From: an uncultured Clostridia bacterium | GTDB lineage: Bacteria > Bacillota > Clostridia > TANB77 > CAG-508 | Length of the DNA: 50,689 nucleotides | Direction of reading: 5' to 3' | Assembly (NCBI GenBank): GCA_944387425.1 | Contig: CALXEV010000009.1 | Span: 1 to 50,689 of the forward strand | Shown: positions 17,209 through 26,388 of the stretch, one piece after another | How the letters are laid out: each line of letters starts with the position of its first letter | How positions within the stretch are numbered: position 1 is the stretch's first letter | Notes under the pieces: generated by a model | The model's database searches: none | Told to the model about the DNA's origin: nothing | The model's input: only the letters and a program-made list of their open reading frames with translations | Translations under genes and position numbers: made by a program

Positions 17209-17787
17209 ATGAAGAGAAACGAAAGAGGTGTAACACTAATTGCACTAGTAGTTACAATAGTAGTATTATTAATTTTAGCTGGAACAGCAATAGCAATGCT
17301 TTCAGGAGATGACGGAATAATGACAAATGCTCAAAGATCTGAAGCAGCAAATACAGAGGGAGAAATTAGAGAAAAAATAAAAATGGCATATAATGCAGTA
17401 AAGACCGAAATATCAGTAAATAGTGCAATTGAATCAGGTTATGATGCATCAACTAATGCAGAAATGCAAAATTTGTTCGAAATAGCTGTAAAAGAAATAG
17501 GTTTAACTCCTTCAGGAGCTACGGCATTTAATGATGGTTTAACAGCACGTTTAACAACTTCTACTAAACAAATATATTTTCAATACAATGATAACAAATT
17601 TGGAGGATATGTTAATGCTGCTCAACCTGCAATGGCACATTCAACAATAAATATCGATGCAAATATTCAAAAATTATCAAATGGAAATCAAAGAATTAAT
17701 GGAAATTATTTAAAACCAATAAGAGCTGATATAACATTAGTAACAGATAATGCAACATTAACAATGGATAAAGCACAAGTTTTATAG
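17209..17787 (+). CDS. Type IV major pilin, copy 3
   Basis: The 192-aa product is built as copies 1 and 2: conserved first 65 residues, variable centre, then a conserved end (YNDNKFGGY, NGNQRINGNYLKPIRADIT). It lacks Glu5. AAAAGGAG precedes the ATG. A strong stem-loop follows the stop, separating the pilin genes from the assembly genes. Confidence 0.9.
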   Translation: MKRNERGVTLIALVVTIVVLLILAGTAIAMLSGDDGIMTNAQRSEAANTEGEIREKIKMAYNAVKTEISVNSAIESGYDASTNAEMQNLFEIAVKEIGLTPSGATAFNDGLTARLTTSTKQIYFQYNDNKFGGYVNAAQPAMAHSTINIDANIQKLSNGNQRINGNYLKPIRADITLVTDNATLTMDKAQVL

Positions 17788-17802
17788 ATTAACAAAAAGC
17801 AC

Positions 17803-17829
17803 CAGGCATATACAAAAAGTATATGCCTG
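17803..17829 (+). terminator. Stem-loop after the pilin genes, probably a partial terminator or processing site
   Basis: An 11-bp perfect stem (CAGGCATATAC with GTATATGCCTG) has a 5-nt A loop but no good T-run after it (TAATAATAT). It would stabilise the 3' end of abundant pilin mRNA while letting some transcripts continue into the peptidase gene (inference). Confidence 0.6.
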
Positions 17830-17863
17830 TAATAATATAAAACAAGAAAGGCAAGCTTATAAT

Positions 17864-18679
17864 ATGGATATGAACATATTTTTATATGCAATAATCTTTA
17901 TAATAGGTACTGTATTTGGAAGTTTTTATACTTTAGCAGTATATAGAATACCAAAAAACATAGATATAATAAAAAAACATTCATATTGCCCAAATTGTAA
18001 TAATAAATTAGGCTTTTTTGAATTAATTCCAGTACTAAGTTATATATTTTTAGGTGGTAAATGTAAACATTGCAAAGAAAAAATAAGACCAAGATATTTA
18101 ATTTTAGAAATATTAAGTGGTTTTTCATTTGTAATGCTTGCACAATATTTAGATATAAATATATACACATTGAATATTTATAGTATTATAAATTATTTTT
18201 TTGCTATATTATATTTTACAGCAATTATATTAATAGTTGGAATAGATAAAGAATATAGAAAAATAGATAGAAGAGTATTAGCATATGGAATTATCATATC
18301 AATTATATATATGATATATCTATATACAATAGAAACAACTAGTATATATAGATATGCTATATATCTAGCAATATATTTTGTATTATTAATAATAGATACT
18401 TTTTTACTTAGACGATATGCAAAAGATAGTTATATAGTAAGTATACTGATGCTATTAAATATGATATTAATATTTACAGGTTTAGAAAAGTTTATATTAA
18501 CTATTATATTAACACTTATGTCTGTATTAATATATAGTGTTTTAAGAAAAATTTTAAGAAAAAATATAGGAATTACAGAATTTAAAATTGAAGAAATTCA
18601 ATTAGGATTTTACATTGGAGCATGTAATATTTTTGTGATTTTTATTGCAAATTTTATGTTAAATTATTATTTTATTTAA
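17864..18679 (+). CDS. pilD: Prepilin peptidase
   Basis: This 271-aa polytopic membrane aspartyl protease cuts, and usually N-methylates, prepilins. GTVFGSFYTLAVYRIP is at the N-terminus. Two CxxC pairs (CPNCNNK, CKHCKEKIRPRY) bind zinc. The first catalytic Asp is likely in VGIDKEYRKID near residue 126. The second, usually GxGDxKL, is not obvious; the best match is YAKDSYIVSIL near residue 189. It lies between the pilin genes and the minor pilin. No other such enzyme is in the window. Confidence 0.88.
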   Translation: MDMNIFLYAIIFIIGTVFGSFYTLAVYRIPKNIDIIKKHSYCPNCNNKLGFFELIPVLSYIFLGGKCKHCKEKIRPRYLILEILSGFSFVMLAQYLDINIYTLNIYSIINYFFAILYFTAIILIVGIDKEYRKIDRRVLAYGIIISIIYMIYLYTIETTSIYRYAIYLAIYFVLLIIDTFLLRRYAKDSYIVSILMLLNMILIFTGLEKFILTIILTLMSVLIYSVLRKILRKNIGITEFKIEEIQLGFYIGACNIFVIFIANFMLNYYFI

Positions 18680-18706
18680 TCATTATGAATAATATGGAGG
18701 GACAGT

Positions 18707-19132
18707 ATGAGAAATAATAGAGCTGTGACATTGACATCAATTACAATATATATAGTGGCACTTTCGATTGTTGTTGCTATAGTTGCAAGGATTTCAATAT
18801 ATTTTTATAGAAATATAAGCAATGTTTCTTCTAATACAACAGCTAGTGCAGAGTATACTAAATTTAATAGTTATTTTACAGATGAAATAAATATAGAGGA
18901 AAACGAAGTTGCAGAGTGTAGCACTGATGGTAGTGGGATGCCATATATAATATTTTTTAAATCTCAAAATCAATATAGTTTTAAAAATAATGCAATTTAT
19001 AGAAATAAAGCAAAAATTGTTTCTAATGTAGATTCTTGTGATTTTAAATATGACACAAATACAAAAATTATAACTGTAAATTTAACTATATTAGGAAAGA
19101 ATTATAATACACAGTATACTGTGGTTAAATAA
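18707..19132 (+). CDS. Minor pilin / pseudopilin
   Basis: The 141-aa product has a five-residue leader MRNNR, then AVTLTSITIYIVALSIVVA, a pilin-like hydrophobic helix. The residue before the likely cut is Ala rather than Gly, and Glu5 is missing. The small C-terminal domain has two Cys (AECSTDG, DSCDF) that may form a disulfide. Position between pilD and pilB and size suit a tip or priming pilin. GGAGGG precedes the ATG. Confidence 0.65.
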   Translation: MRNNRAVTLTSITIYIVALSIVVAIVARISIYFYRNISNVSSNTTASAEYTKFNSYFTDEINIEENEVAECSTDGSGMPYIIFFKSQNQYSFKNNAIYRNKAKIVSNVDSCDFKYDTNTKIITVNLTILGKNYNTQYTVVK

Positions 19133-19151
19133 GTTGATAGGAGGAATTAAA

Positions 19152-20795
19152 ATGGATGTAAGAAAACGCCAACCAGTAGGCATAGAACTTGTTAAAAGGG
19201 GAATTGTTACAGAAGAAGATGTAAATAATGCATTAATTGAACAAAGAAAAAACCCTAACAAAAAACTTGGTGAAATTTTATATCAAATGAATGTATGTAA
19301 TCCAAGAGATCTTATTCAAACTATTGGAGAAATAGTTGGAATAAGAGGAATAATATTAACACAAGAGTCAATAAAAATTGATGTACTAAGTTACATATCT
19401 ATAGAAATGGCAAAAAGAAATAAAGTAATTCCTTTTGATATCGAAAATGGAAAAATAAAAGTATGTTTTTCAGATAATACAAATTCAAGAAACTATGAAG
19501 CCATTAGATTACTTATGTTAAATAAAGGTTTAATTATAGAACCATACCTTACTTTTTCAAGTATAATCGATTCTATTTTAAATAGTTTTGGTGCAAACAA
19601 TGAAGAAGGAGAAATAGTACAAAAAATAGGAAGTGAAGACAATACAACTGAAATTGTTGATTCAATTATTAGAACAGGAATGCAATCTAGGGCTAGTGAT
19701 ATCCATATAGAACCAGAAAGAAATGAAATTAGAGTTAGATATAGAATTGATGGTGAATTATTCACTGCTACAACAATACCAATAGAGAAATTACCTCAAA
19801 TTATTGGTAGATTAAAAGCAATATCTAATATGCATCAAGAAAAACAAGAATCGCAAGATGGTAGAATATTACAATATCAAGATTATAATATACGTGTTTC
19901 TTCACAAAAAAATGTTTATGGAGAAAAATTTGTATTAAGATTATTAAAGAAAAACTCTAATGTTAAATCAATATTTGAATTAGGCTATCCTGGAACTGAA
20001 AAAGAATTAAATAAAAGTATAAATAAAAGAAACAGTATAACAATTATAGCAGCACCTACAGGTGAAGGAAAAACAACTACATTATATAGTATAATGGATT
20101 ATTTAAATAAACCAGAAATCAATATAACAACAATAGAGGATCCGGTAGAAATTCGTATTGATGGATTAAATCAAATTGAGATTGATGCTAGATCTACTTT
20201 TTCAGACAATTTAAGAACTGTATTAAGACAGGATCCAGACATAATATTAGTAGGAGAAATTAGAGATAGAGAAACAGCAGAAATAGCTGTACAAGCAGGA
20301 CAAACAGGACATTATGTTTTATCTACAATACATACAATTGATGCTGTTGAAGTAATAACTAGATTAAGAAAACTTGGAGTTGCAGATTATGATATTGCAA
20401 GTACATTAGCAACAAGTATATCTGAGAGACTTGTTAGAAAGTTATGCCCAGATTGTAAAAAAGAAAGACCATTTACTGAAGAAGAAAAGGAAGTAATTAA
20501 AAAAATTTCTCAAAAATATGGAGTAGAATTTGATATAAAAAATGCTAAAACATATGATGCTGTTGGTTGTAAAAAATGTCATAATACAGGATATTATGAT
20601 AGAATAGGAATTTTTGAAGTTCTTGACATAAATGATGAATTAAAAGAACTTATAATGAGTGGTGCTTCAAGTATAGAAGTTAGAAAAGCAGCATTAAAAG
20701 GTAATTATAAACCATTATGCATAGATGGAATAAATAAAGTCTTATCAGGTCTTACTAATTTAGAAGAACTTAACAGAAAAATATTAATATTTTAA
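19152..20795 (+). CDS. pilB: Pilus extension ATPase PilB
   Basis: This is the 547-aa hexameric ATPase that drives pilus extension. An MshEN/GspE N-domain (GIELVKRGIVTEEDVNNALI) is followed by Walker A IAAPTGEGKTTTLYS near residue 305, the Asp box, Walker B ILVGEIRDRETAEIA near residue 370, and a zinc-binding LCPDCKK...CKKCHNTGYY near 430-475. ATG at 19152 follows TAGGAGG; the longer frame from 19134 starts upstream of that site. It precedes pilT and pilC. Confidence 0.95.
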   Translation: MDVRKRQPVGIELVKRGIVTEEDVNNALIEQRKNPNKKLGEILYQMNVCNPRDLIQTIGEIVGIRGIILTQESIKIDVLSYISIEMAKRNKVIPFDIENGKIKVCFSDNTNSRNYEAIRLLMLNKGLIIEPYLTFSSIIDSILNSFGANNEEGEIVQKIGSEDNTTEIVDSIIRTGMQSRASDIHIEPERNEIRVRYRIDGELFTATTIPIEKLPQIIGRLKAISNMHQEKQESQDGRILQYQDYNIRVSSQKNVYGEKFVLRLLKKNSNVKSIFELGYPGTEKELNKSINKRNSITIIAAPTGEGKTTTLYSIMDYLNKPEINITTIEDPVEIRIDGLNQIEIDARSTFSDNLRTVLRQDPDIILVGEIRDRETAEIAVQAGQTGHYVLSTIHTIDAVEVITRLRKLGVADYDIASTLATSISERLVRKLCPDCKKERPFTEEEKEVIKKISQKYGVEFDIKNAKTYDAVGCKKCHNTGYYDRIGIFEVLDINDELKELIMSGASSIEVRKAALKGNYKPLCIDGINKVLSGLTNLEELNRKILIF

Positions 20796-20819
20796 TTAAA
20801 AGCAAGGAGGAAAAAACAA

Positions 20820-21929
20820 ATGGTTAATATGAATAAAGTAATTGAACAGGCAATTGAAAAAGAGGCATCAGATATTCATCTAATTTCTGGTCTAAAGCCA
20901 ATGTACAGAATTGCAAGATCTTTAGTAGAGATGGAAGATGCATCTGTATTAAAAGATGAAGATATGTATGAAATATATGATTATCTTGTTAGAGGAAATG
21001 TTGATAAAGATAAAGTATTTAATGAAACTAGAAAATTAGATACTTCATATGAACATAATGGAATACGTTTAAGGGTTAATATATCATATGCAAATGAAAT
21101 TCCAGTATGTACAATGAGACTTATAAAAAATGAATTGCCAAGATTTGAAGATTTGGGAGTACCTGATATTGTTAGAAGAATGACTTATCAACCACAAGGA
21201 TTAATGCTAGTAACTGGTAAAACTAACTCTGGTAAATCAACTACATTAAGTGCATTAGTAAATCATATAAATGAAACTCAAAATAAAAAAATCTTATCAC
21301 TTGAAAGTCCAGTTGAATATAAGCATACATCAAAAAATTCTATTATTGTTCAAAAAGAAGTAGGAGAAGGTAGAGATTGTTTAACATATCATGATGGTGT
21401 AAAAAATGCATTAAGAGAAGATTGTGATATTCTAGTAATAGGAGAAATTAGAGATAAAATAACAATGGAAGCAGCTATAGAAATGGCAGAATCAGGACAT
21501 TTAGTAATTGGAACATTACATACAAAATCTTGTGCAGAAACAATAGACAGAATGATAAACTTCTATGAAGTTAGAGATCAAGCACAAATAAAATATTTAT
21601 TATCATCACTATTAAAACTAGTTATATCTCAAAGATTATTAGTTGGAACAACAGGAAAACTTGAATTAGTTCCTGAAGTAATGGTAGTAGATAATATAGT
21701 AGCAGGTATAATACGTAAAGAAAAAATAAGTGTTTCAGAAATAGAAGATGCTATACAAAGTGGACAAGATAAAGGTAGTGTAAGCTTAATAAATTCAATT
21801 GCAAAATTATTTGTTGAAAATAAGATAACATTAGATCAAGCTAAAGCTCAAGTTGAAGAAAAGAATTTAGAAACATTAAATAGAACAATTATGCAATTAA
21901 AAATAAAAATGGGAAATAAAAGTGTATAA
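20820..21929 (+). CDS. pilT: Pilus retraction ATPase PilT
   Basis: This 369-aa ATPase powers retraction (twitching, DNA uptake). EKEASDIHLISG is the N-domain signature. Walker A is VTGKTNSGKSTTLSAL near residue 130, Walker B LVIGEIRDKITMEAAIE near residue 205, and the His box is GTLHTKSCAETIDRMINF. Its presence implies retractile pili rather than a secretion-only system. AAGGAGG precedes the ATG. It lies 24 nt after pilB and 14 nt before pilC. Confidence 0.94.
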   Translation: MVNMNKVIEQAIEKEASDIHLISGLKPMYRIARSLVEMEDASVLKDEDMYEIYDYLVRGNVDKDKVFNETRKLDTSYEHNGIRLRVNISYANEIPVCTMRLIKNELPRFEDLGVPDIVRRMTYQPQGLMLVTGKTNSGKSTTLSALVNHINETQNKKILSLESPVEYKHTSKNSIIVQKEVGEGRDCLTYHDGVKNALREDCDILVIGEIRDKITMEAAIEMAESGHLVIGTLHTKSCAETIDRMINFYEVRDQAQIKYLLSSLLKLVISQRLLVGTTGKLELVPEVMVVDNIVAGIIRKEKISVSEIEDAIQSGQDKGSVSLINSIAKLFVENKITLDQAKAQVEEKNLETLNRTIMQLKIKMGNKSV

Positions 21930-21943
21930 GGAAGGAGAATACT

Positions 21944-23293
21944 ATGCCAGTATATGTTTATAGAGCAGTAACAGACAAAGGTTTAATAGTAAAAAACAAA
22001 GTAGAAGAACCTAGCAAACAAACACTAGTAAAAAAATTAAGAGAAAATGGACTAACTCCTATAGAAATTATACAAGTAGCTTTTAAAAGCAAAACACAAA
22101 CAAAAAAGAAAAAAAATGTTACTAATATACAAGAGATAATGAAAAATGTAAATACAGCTGAATTTGATAGAAGAGAATCAGCAAGGCCATCAACTGTCGA
22201 AAAAATAAATTTGTTTTTAGCGTCAACACAAAAAGTTACTACAAGAGATATTGTAATATTTACACAAAACTTCTATTTGTTAAAAAAGGCTAATTTTAAT
22301 AATATCCATGCTTTAAACACTATTTTGCAAAGTACAGAAAATATTACATTAAAAGGGATAATCGAAGACATTCTGGCAGGAGTTGAAGCTGGAGAATATA
22401 TGTATACAACAATGGAATACTATTCAGATATATTTCCATTTATATATATTAATATGATTAAAGTTGGCGAATTATCTGGCTCTTTAACAAATTCATTAGA
22501 ACAAGCTGTTACATACTTAGAAGATTCAGAAGCATTGAATAAAAAAATTAGAAATATTTTAATACCTAATATAATTCAGTTTGTTGTAATATTTATATTA
22601 TTGATAGGTGGAACATTATATGCAATACCAGAAATACAGACATTATTTGATGAATTGGGGTCTGATGCACAATTACCAGCAATAACATTATGGTTCCAAG
22701 GTGTATTAGAGACATTTTTGAAATTCTGGTATATTCCAACATTCTTCATTTTAGGTATTGTAGGAGTAATTATATTCTATATAAATACTCCTAAAGGTAA
22801 ATATAATTTTCATTACTTTAAATACACCATGCCAATATTTGGAAAATTAATTTTTTCATTAGATTTTTATAGATTAATGCAAGCTATGCATTTGAATCTA
22901 GAAAATGGAATGAGAGTACAAGATTCGTTAGATGTAAGTAAAAACATTATAAAGAATTATGTAATGCTTTCAATAATTGAAACATCAATAAATAATATGT
23001 TAATAGGTTATTCTTGGATAGAACCTTTTGAGAAGTCAGGATTATGTTCTGCAATGACAACAGAGATGTTGAATATAGGAATGCAAACGGACTTAACAGA
23101 AATGTTAGGTAAATTACTAGAATACATGAATATAGATATAAAAAATACTATAGATAATATCACAAAAGTAATGCCACAATTAGTATATTCAATAGTAGGT
23201 ATTGTATTAATATTCTTTGTATGTGTAGTATTAGTACCTGTAATTCAAGTATATATGGGTAATTTCTTATTATCAGCAGCAAGAGTAATTTAA
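21944..23293 (+). CDS. pilC: Pilus platform protein PilC
   Basis: This 449-aa inner-membrane platform has two T2SF-type domains. VYVYRAVTDKGLIVKNKVEE is the usual N-terminus; the first domain (RDIVIFTQNFYLLKKANFN, PFIYINMIKVGELSGSL) and second (FSLDFYRLMQAMHLNLENG) each precede hydrophobic segments at about 205-225, 260-280 and 425-445. It links the PilB/PilT motors to the pilin helix. Last gene of the operon; a terminator follows. Confidence 0.93.
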   Translation: MPVYVYRAVTDKGLIVKNKVEEPSKQTLVKKLRENGLTPIEIIQVAFKSKTQTKKKKNVTNIQEIMKNVNTAEFDRRESARPSTVEKINLFLASTQKVTTRDIVIFTQNFYLLKKANFNNIHALNTILQSTENITLKGIIEDILAGVEAGEYMYTTMEYYSDIFPFIYINMIKVGELSGSLTNSLEQAVTYLEDSEALNKKIRNILIPNIIQFVVIFILLIGGTLYAIPEIQTLFDELGSDAQLPAITLWFQGVLETFLKFWYIPTFFILGIVGVIIFYINTPKGKYNFHYFKYTMPIFGKLIFSLDFYRLMQAMHLNLENGMRVQDSLDVSKNIIKNYVMLSIIETSINNMLIGYSWIEPFEKSGLCSAMTTEMLNIGMQTDLTEMLGKLLEYMNIDIKNTIDNITKVMPQLVYSIVGIVLIFFVCVVLVPVIQVYMGNFLLSAARVI

Positions 23294-23303
23294 AAATAGA
23301 AAA

Positions 23304-23336
23304 AACATCTTATGGCTTACTTAGCTATAAGATGTT
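23304..23336 (+). terminator. Terminator of the type IV pilus operon
   Basis: A 10-bp stem (AACATCTTAT with ATAAGATGTT) is followed by ATTTTATTT. Confidence 0.8.
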
Positions 23337-23359
23337 ATTTTATTTAGAAAGGATAAAAA

Positions 23360-24241
23360 ATGAAAATAGGAGTAGATATTGGAGGAAGTCATATAGGAAT
23401 TGGCTTAGTGAATGAAAATGGAGAAATTATTTTTAAAGAAGAAAAATATATAACGGAAACAACAAATATTGAAGAAAAAATCGAAGATTTTATAATAGAA
23501 AAAGTAACACAAATACCAGAATACAATGCCATTGAACTAATAGGAATTGCTGTTCCAGGAACAGTTTCTGAAAACAAAATAATTAAAGCGGTTAATTTAG
23601 GAATTGAAAATTATGAAATAGCTAAAAATTTGGAAGAAAAATTGCACATAAAAGTAAAATTGAGAAATGATGCAAAATGTTCAGCACTTGCTGAACAAAA
23701 ATATGGAGAACTAGCAGGTTTTGAAAACAGTGTATTCTTATGTATAGGAACAGGAATAGGAGGAGCTGTTATATATAATGGAGAACTTCTTGAAGCAAAA
23801 GGAGTACCAGGATTTGAATTTAGCCATACAATTATTCAAAAAAATGGAAAGCTATGTAATTGTGGGAAGAGAGGTTGTTTTGAAGTATATGCAAGTTTAA
23901 AAAGATTTAAAGAAGAAGTTTCAAATGAATTCAATTTAAACACTATTGATGGAGATAAAATAAGAAAATTTATATTACAAAATGCTCAAGATATAAGATT
24001 AAAATACATGTTAAATAATTATGTTCAAGATTTAAGTATTGGAATATCAAATATCATAAATATATTTGAACCAGAAGCAATATGTTTGGGCGGAAGTTTT
24101 GCTGAATATAATGACATATTTTATGAGCCACTAAAAAAGAGTTTAATTGATGGAAACTTGCTATTTAATAAAAGAGATGATATAATATTAAAGCTCGCAA
24201 AACTAAAAAATGATGCAGGAATAATAGGAGCAACAATTTAA
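23360..24241 (+). CDS. ROK-family sugar kinase
   Basis: This 293-aa kinase has the N-terminal phosphate loop GVDIGGSHIGIGLV, GTGIGGAVIYNG near residue 132, and the ROK zinc signature LCNCGKRGCFEVYAS near residues 168-182, plus the late motif ICLGGSFA. Such enzymes phosphorylate glucose or N-acetyl sugars in the cytosol. The substrate cannot be read from the sequence. There is no DNA-binding domain, so it is a kinase and not a repressor. AGAAAGGA precedes the ATG. mtaB begins 17 nt downstream, likely on the same transcript. Confidence 0.85.
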   Translation: MKIGVDIGGSHIGIGLVNENGEIIFKEEKYITETTNIEEKIEDFIIEKVTQIPEYNAIELIGIAVPGTVSENKIIKAVNLGIENYEIAKNLEEKLHIKVKLRNDAKCSALAEQKYGELAGFENSVFLCIGTGIGGAVIYNGELLEAKGVPGFEFSHTIIQKNGKLCNCGKRGCFEVYASLKRFKEEVSNEFNLNTIDGDKIRKFILQNAQDIRLKYMLNNYVQDLSIGISNIINIFEPEAICLGGSFAEYNDIFYEPLKKSLIDGNLLFNKRDDIILKLAKLKNDAGIIGATI

Positions 24242-24257
24242 AGAGGAAGGAAACGAA

Positions 24258-25560
24258 ATGAAAAAAGTATCTTTTTACACATTACGGGTGCAAAGTTAAT
24301 CAATATGAAACAAACGGCATGCTCCAAAAATTTAAGGAAAATGGATATGAAGTAGTAGACATTAATGATGATATATCTGATGTTTGCGTAGTAAATACTT
24401 GTACTGTTACAAATATGTCTGATAGAAAATCAAGACATATACTTAGAAGAGTAAAGGTATTAAATCCAAATGCAATAATTGTAGCAACAGGATGTTATGC
24501 ACAAGTGTATAAAAAAGAATTAGAAGAAATGCCAGAAATTGATATCGTATTAGGTAATGAAGAAAAAAATGATATAGTTCATTTTGTTGAGCGATATCAA
24601 AACGAAAAGAAAAAAATAGTACAAATACAAGACATTAATCAAGAAAAAGAATTTGAAGAAATGGGAGAAATAACTTACACAGAAAAAACAAGAGCAGTGA
24701 TAAAAGTACAAGATGGATGTAATCAATTTTGTTCATATTGTATTATTCCATATGCAAGAGGAAGAGTAAGAAGCAGAAAAATAGAAAATGTTGTTAAAGA
24801 AATTGAACGAATTGCACAAAAAGGAATAAAAGAAGTTGTTATTACAGGAATTCATTTAGCTTCATATGGAAAAGACTTTAAAGATGGAACAAGTTTGATT
24901 GATTTATTGGAAGAAATTAACAAAGTTGACGGAATTTATAGAATTAGATTAGGATCTTTAGAGCCAAAAATAATAAATGATAATTTTATGAGGAGATTAA
25001 TAAAACTTGAAAAAATATGTCATCATTTTCATTTATCATTACAAAGTGGTTCAAACAAAACATTAAAAAGAATGAATAGGAAATATACAACTGAAGAATT
25101 TAAAAATATTGTAGAAATTTTAAGAAAATATTATAATGATGTAATTCTTACTACTGATATAATAGTAGGCTTTCCAGGAGAAAATGAAGAAGAATTTGAA
25201 GAAACATATAACTTCTTAAAAGAAATCAAATTTTATAAAATGCATGTATTTCCTTATTCACCAAGAAAAGGTACTTTAGCAGAAAGAATGCCAGAACAAG
25301 TAGATGGAAATATAAAAGAAAAGCGTAGCAAGAAACTAATAAAAATGTCAGAGCAAAATCAGCTAGAATACAATAAGAAGCTTATAGGAAAAGAAGTAGA
25401 TGTTCTTTTTGAAGAACCTGAAGAAAAAAATAATGTTTTATTTTATAAAGGTCATACTCAAAATTATATACTTGTAAAACATGAATCAAAAGAAAATTTA
25501 GAAAATCAGATAAAGAGAGTAAAAATTCAAACAGCAGAAGTAGAAAATGTAAAAACATGA
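24258..25560 (+). pseudogene. mtaB: MtaB-type tRNA methylthiotransferase, frameshifted near its start
   Basis: The family start MKKVSFYTL is encoded from 24258, but a single extra C at about 24285 (TTA-C-GGG) shifts the frame. Removing it gives TLGCKVNQYETNG and joins the open frame that continues from 24319 to the stop. The rest is intact: DGCNQFCSYCIIPYARGRVRS holds the radical-SAM CxxxCxxC, and a TRAM-like end follows. MtaB turns t6A37 into ms2t6A37 in ANN-reading tRNAs. Reinitiation at ATG 24319 would lose the first cluster-binding Cys. It may be a sequencing error or a real null. Confidence 0.88.
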
Positions 25561-25619
25561 ATATTACAAATGTAATAAAATTGTAACAAAAACTTAATAT
25601 AAAAAATAAATTAATATAC

Positions 25620-25648
25620 TTGATAAATTTGGAAAAATAGTATATAAA
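25620..25648 (+). promoter_or_regulatory. Predicted promoter of the 107-aa protein gene
   Basis: TTGATA (25620-25625), 17 nt, TATAAA (25643-25648); an AAGGAGG ribosome site follows at 25677. Confidence 0.45.
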
Positions 25649-25689
25649 TAATATAGAAAAAAGTATGATACTACAAAGGAGGAATAAAT

Positions 25690-26013
25690 ATGGCAAATAT
25701 AGAAGAAGTTTCAGGAGTTTTTGGCGGAGTAAAAGTTAATGATGAAAATACAAATAATGTGGTTGAAAATTCAGAAAATATAGAAAATGCAGGTTCAGCA
25801 GTTGCTCCAGAAGAAGTTGGACAAAATTTACCAATGAAAACAGGATTCTGGAACAAATTAAAATCTGTATTATTCTACGAAATAAAAGTTGAATTAACAC
25901 CATATCAACAAAAAGTTGAAGATGAGATTAATGAATTTTTACATCAAGAAATAACATGGGGAAAAGTTAAAGACTTTTTATTTCAAGAAGTTACATTTGG
26001 AAAAAATAAATAA
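25690..26013 (+). CDS. Hypothetical small protein
   Basis: I do not recognise a family. The 107-aa product has an Asn/Glu/Val-rich, probably disordered N-terminal half and a more structured end. That end contains a near-repeat: LFYEIKVELTPY, then FLHQEITWGKVKDF, then FLFQEVTFGKNK, i.e. three related F(L/Y)xxE(I/V) units. There is no membrane segment or signal peptide. It is a single-gene unit with a predicted promoter, an AAGGAGG site and a strong terminator, so it is likely expressed. Confidence 0.7.
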   Translation: MANIEEVSGVFGGVKVNDENTNNVVENSENIENAGSAVAPEEVGQNLPMKTGFWNKLKSVLFYEIKVELTPYQQKVEDEINEFLHQEITWGKVKDFLFQEVTFGKNK

Positions 26014-26021
26014 AAAAATAT

Positions 26022-26053
26022 ATAGAAAAAGAGAAATATTTCTCTTTTTCTAT
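26022..26053 (+). terminator. Terminator of the 107-aa protein gene
   Basis: A long perfect stem (ATAGAAAAAGAGAAA with TTTCTCTTTTTCTAT) has a very short loop and is followed by TAGTTTTT. Confidence 0.85.
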
Positions 26054-26113
26054 TAGTTTTTATAAGTTTCTTTTTTGAATTGATAAAAAAATCAAAAAAA
26101 TCAAAAAAATCTA

Positions 26114-26142
26114 TTGACATTTTTAATAAAATGGATTATACT
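26114..26142 (+). promoter_or_regulatory. Promoter of the CAT tRNA
   Basis: TTGACA (26114-26119), 17 nt, TATACT (26137-26142), about 30 nt before the tRNA. Confidence 0.7.
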
Positions 26143-26174
26143 TATTCTTGCGTTGAGCAATAAACAAAATAAAT

Positions 26175-26251
26175 GCTCCCGTAGCTCAGTTGGTCAGAGC
26201 AACCGGCTCATAACCGGTGGGTCCTAGGTTCAAGTCCTAGCGGGAGCACCA
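26175..26251 (+). tRNA. tRNA with CAT anticodon (Met or Ile2)
   Basis: The cloverleaf is complete: acceptor GCTCCCG/CGGGAGC, anticodon stem ACCGG/CCGGT around the loop CTCATAA, T-arm TCCTAGG/TTCAAGT, and an encoded CCA end. The anticodon is CAT at 26209-26211. G1-C72 excludes initiator tRNA. Elongator Met and TilS-modified Ile2 cannot be separated with certainty by eye; the loop CTCATAA occurs in both. Confidence 0.93.
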
Positions 26252-26258
26252 TAAAAAG

Positions 26259-26289
26259 ACTATTTTCTTAAAAAGAAGATAGTTTTTTT
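26259..26289 (+). terminator. Terminator of the CAT tRNA
   Basis: A stem (ACTATTTTCTT with AAGAAGATAGT, one mismatch) is followed by seven T. Confidence 0.75.
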
Positions 26290-26388
26290 ATATTCCTAAA
26301 TTTCAAGTATGTGTTAAAAAGTTTTCAAAAAACTTGTAAAAAATTCAAAACTTTGATATATTGAAAAAAAAAGCAAGGAGGAAATCAA

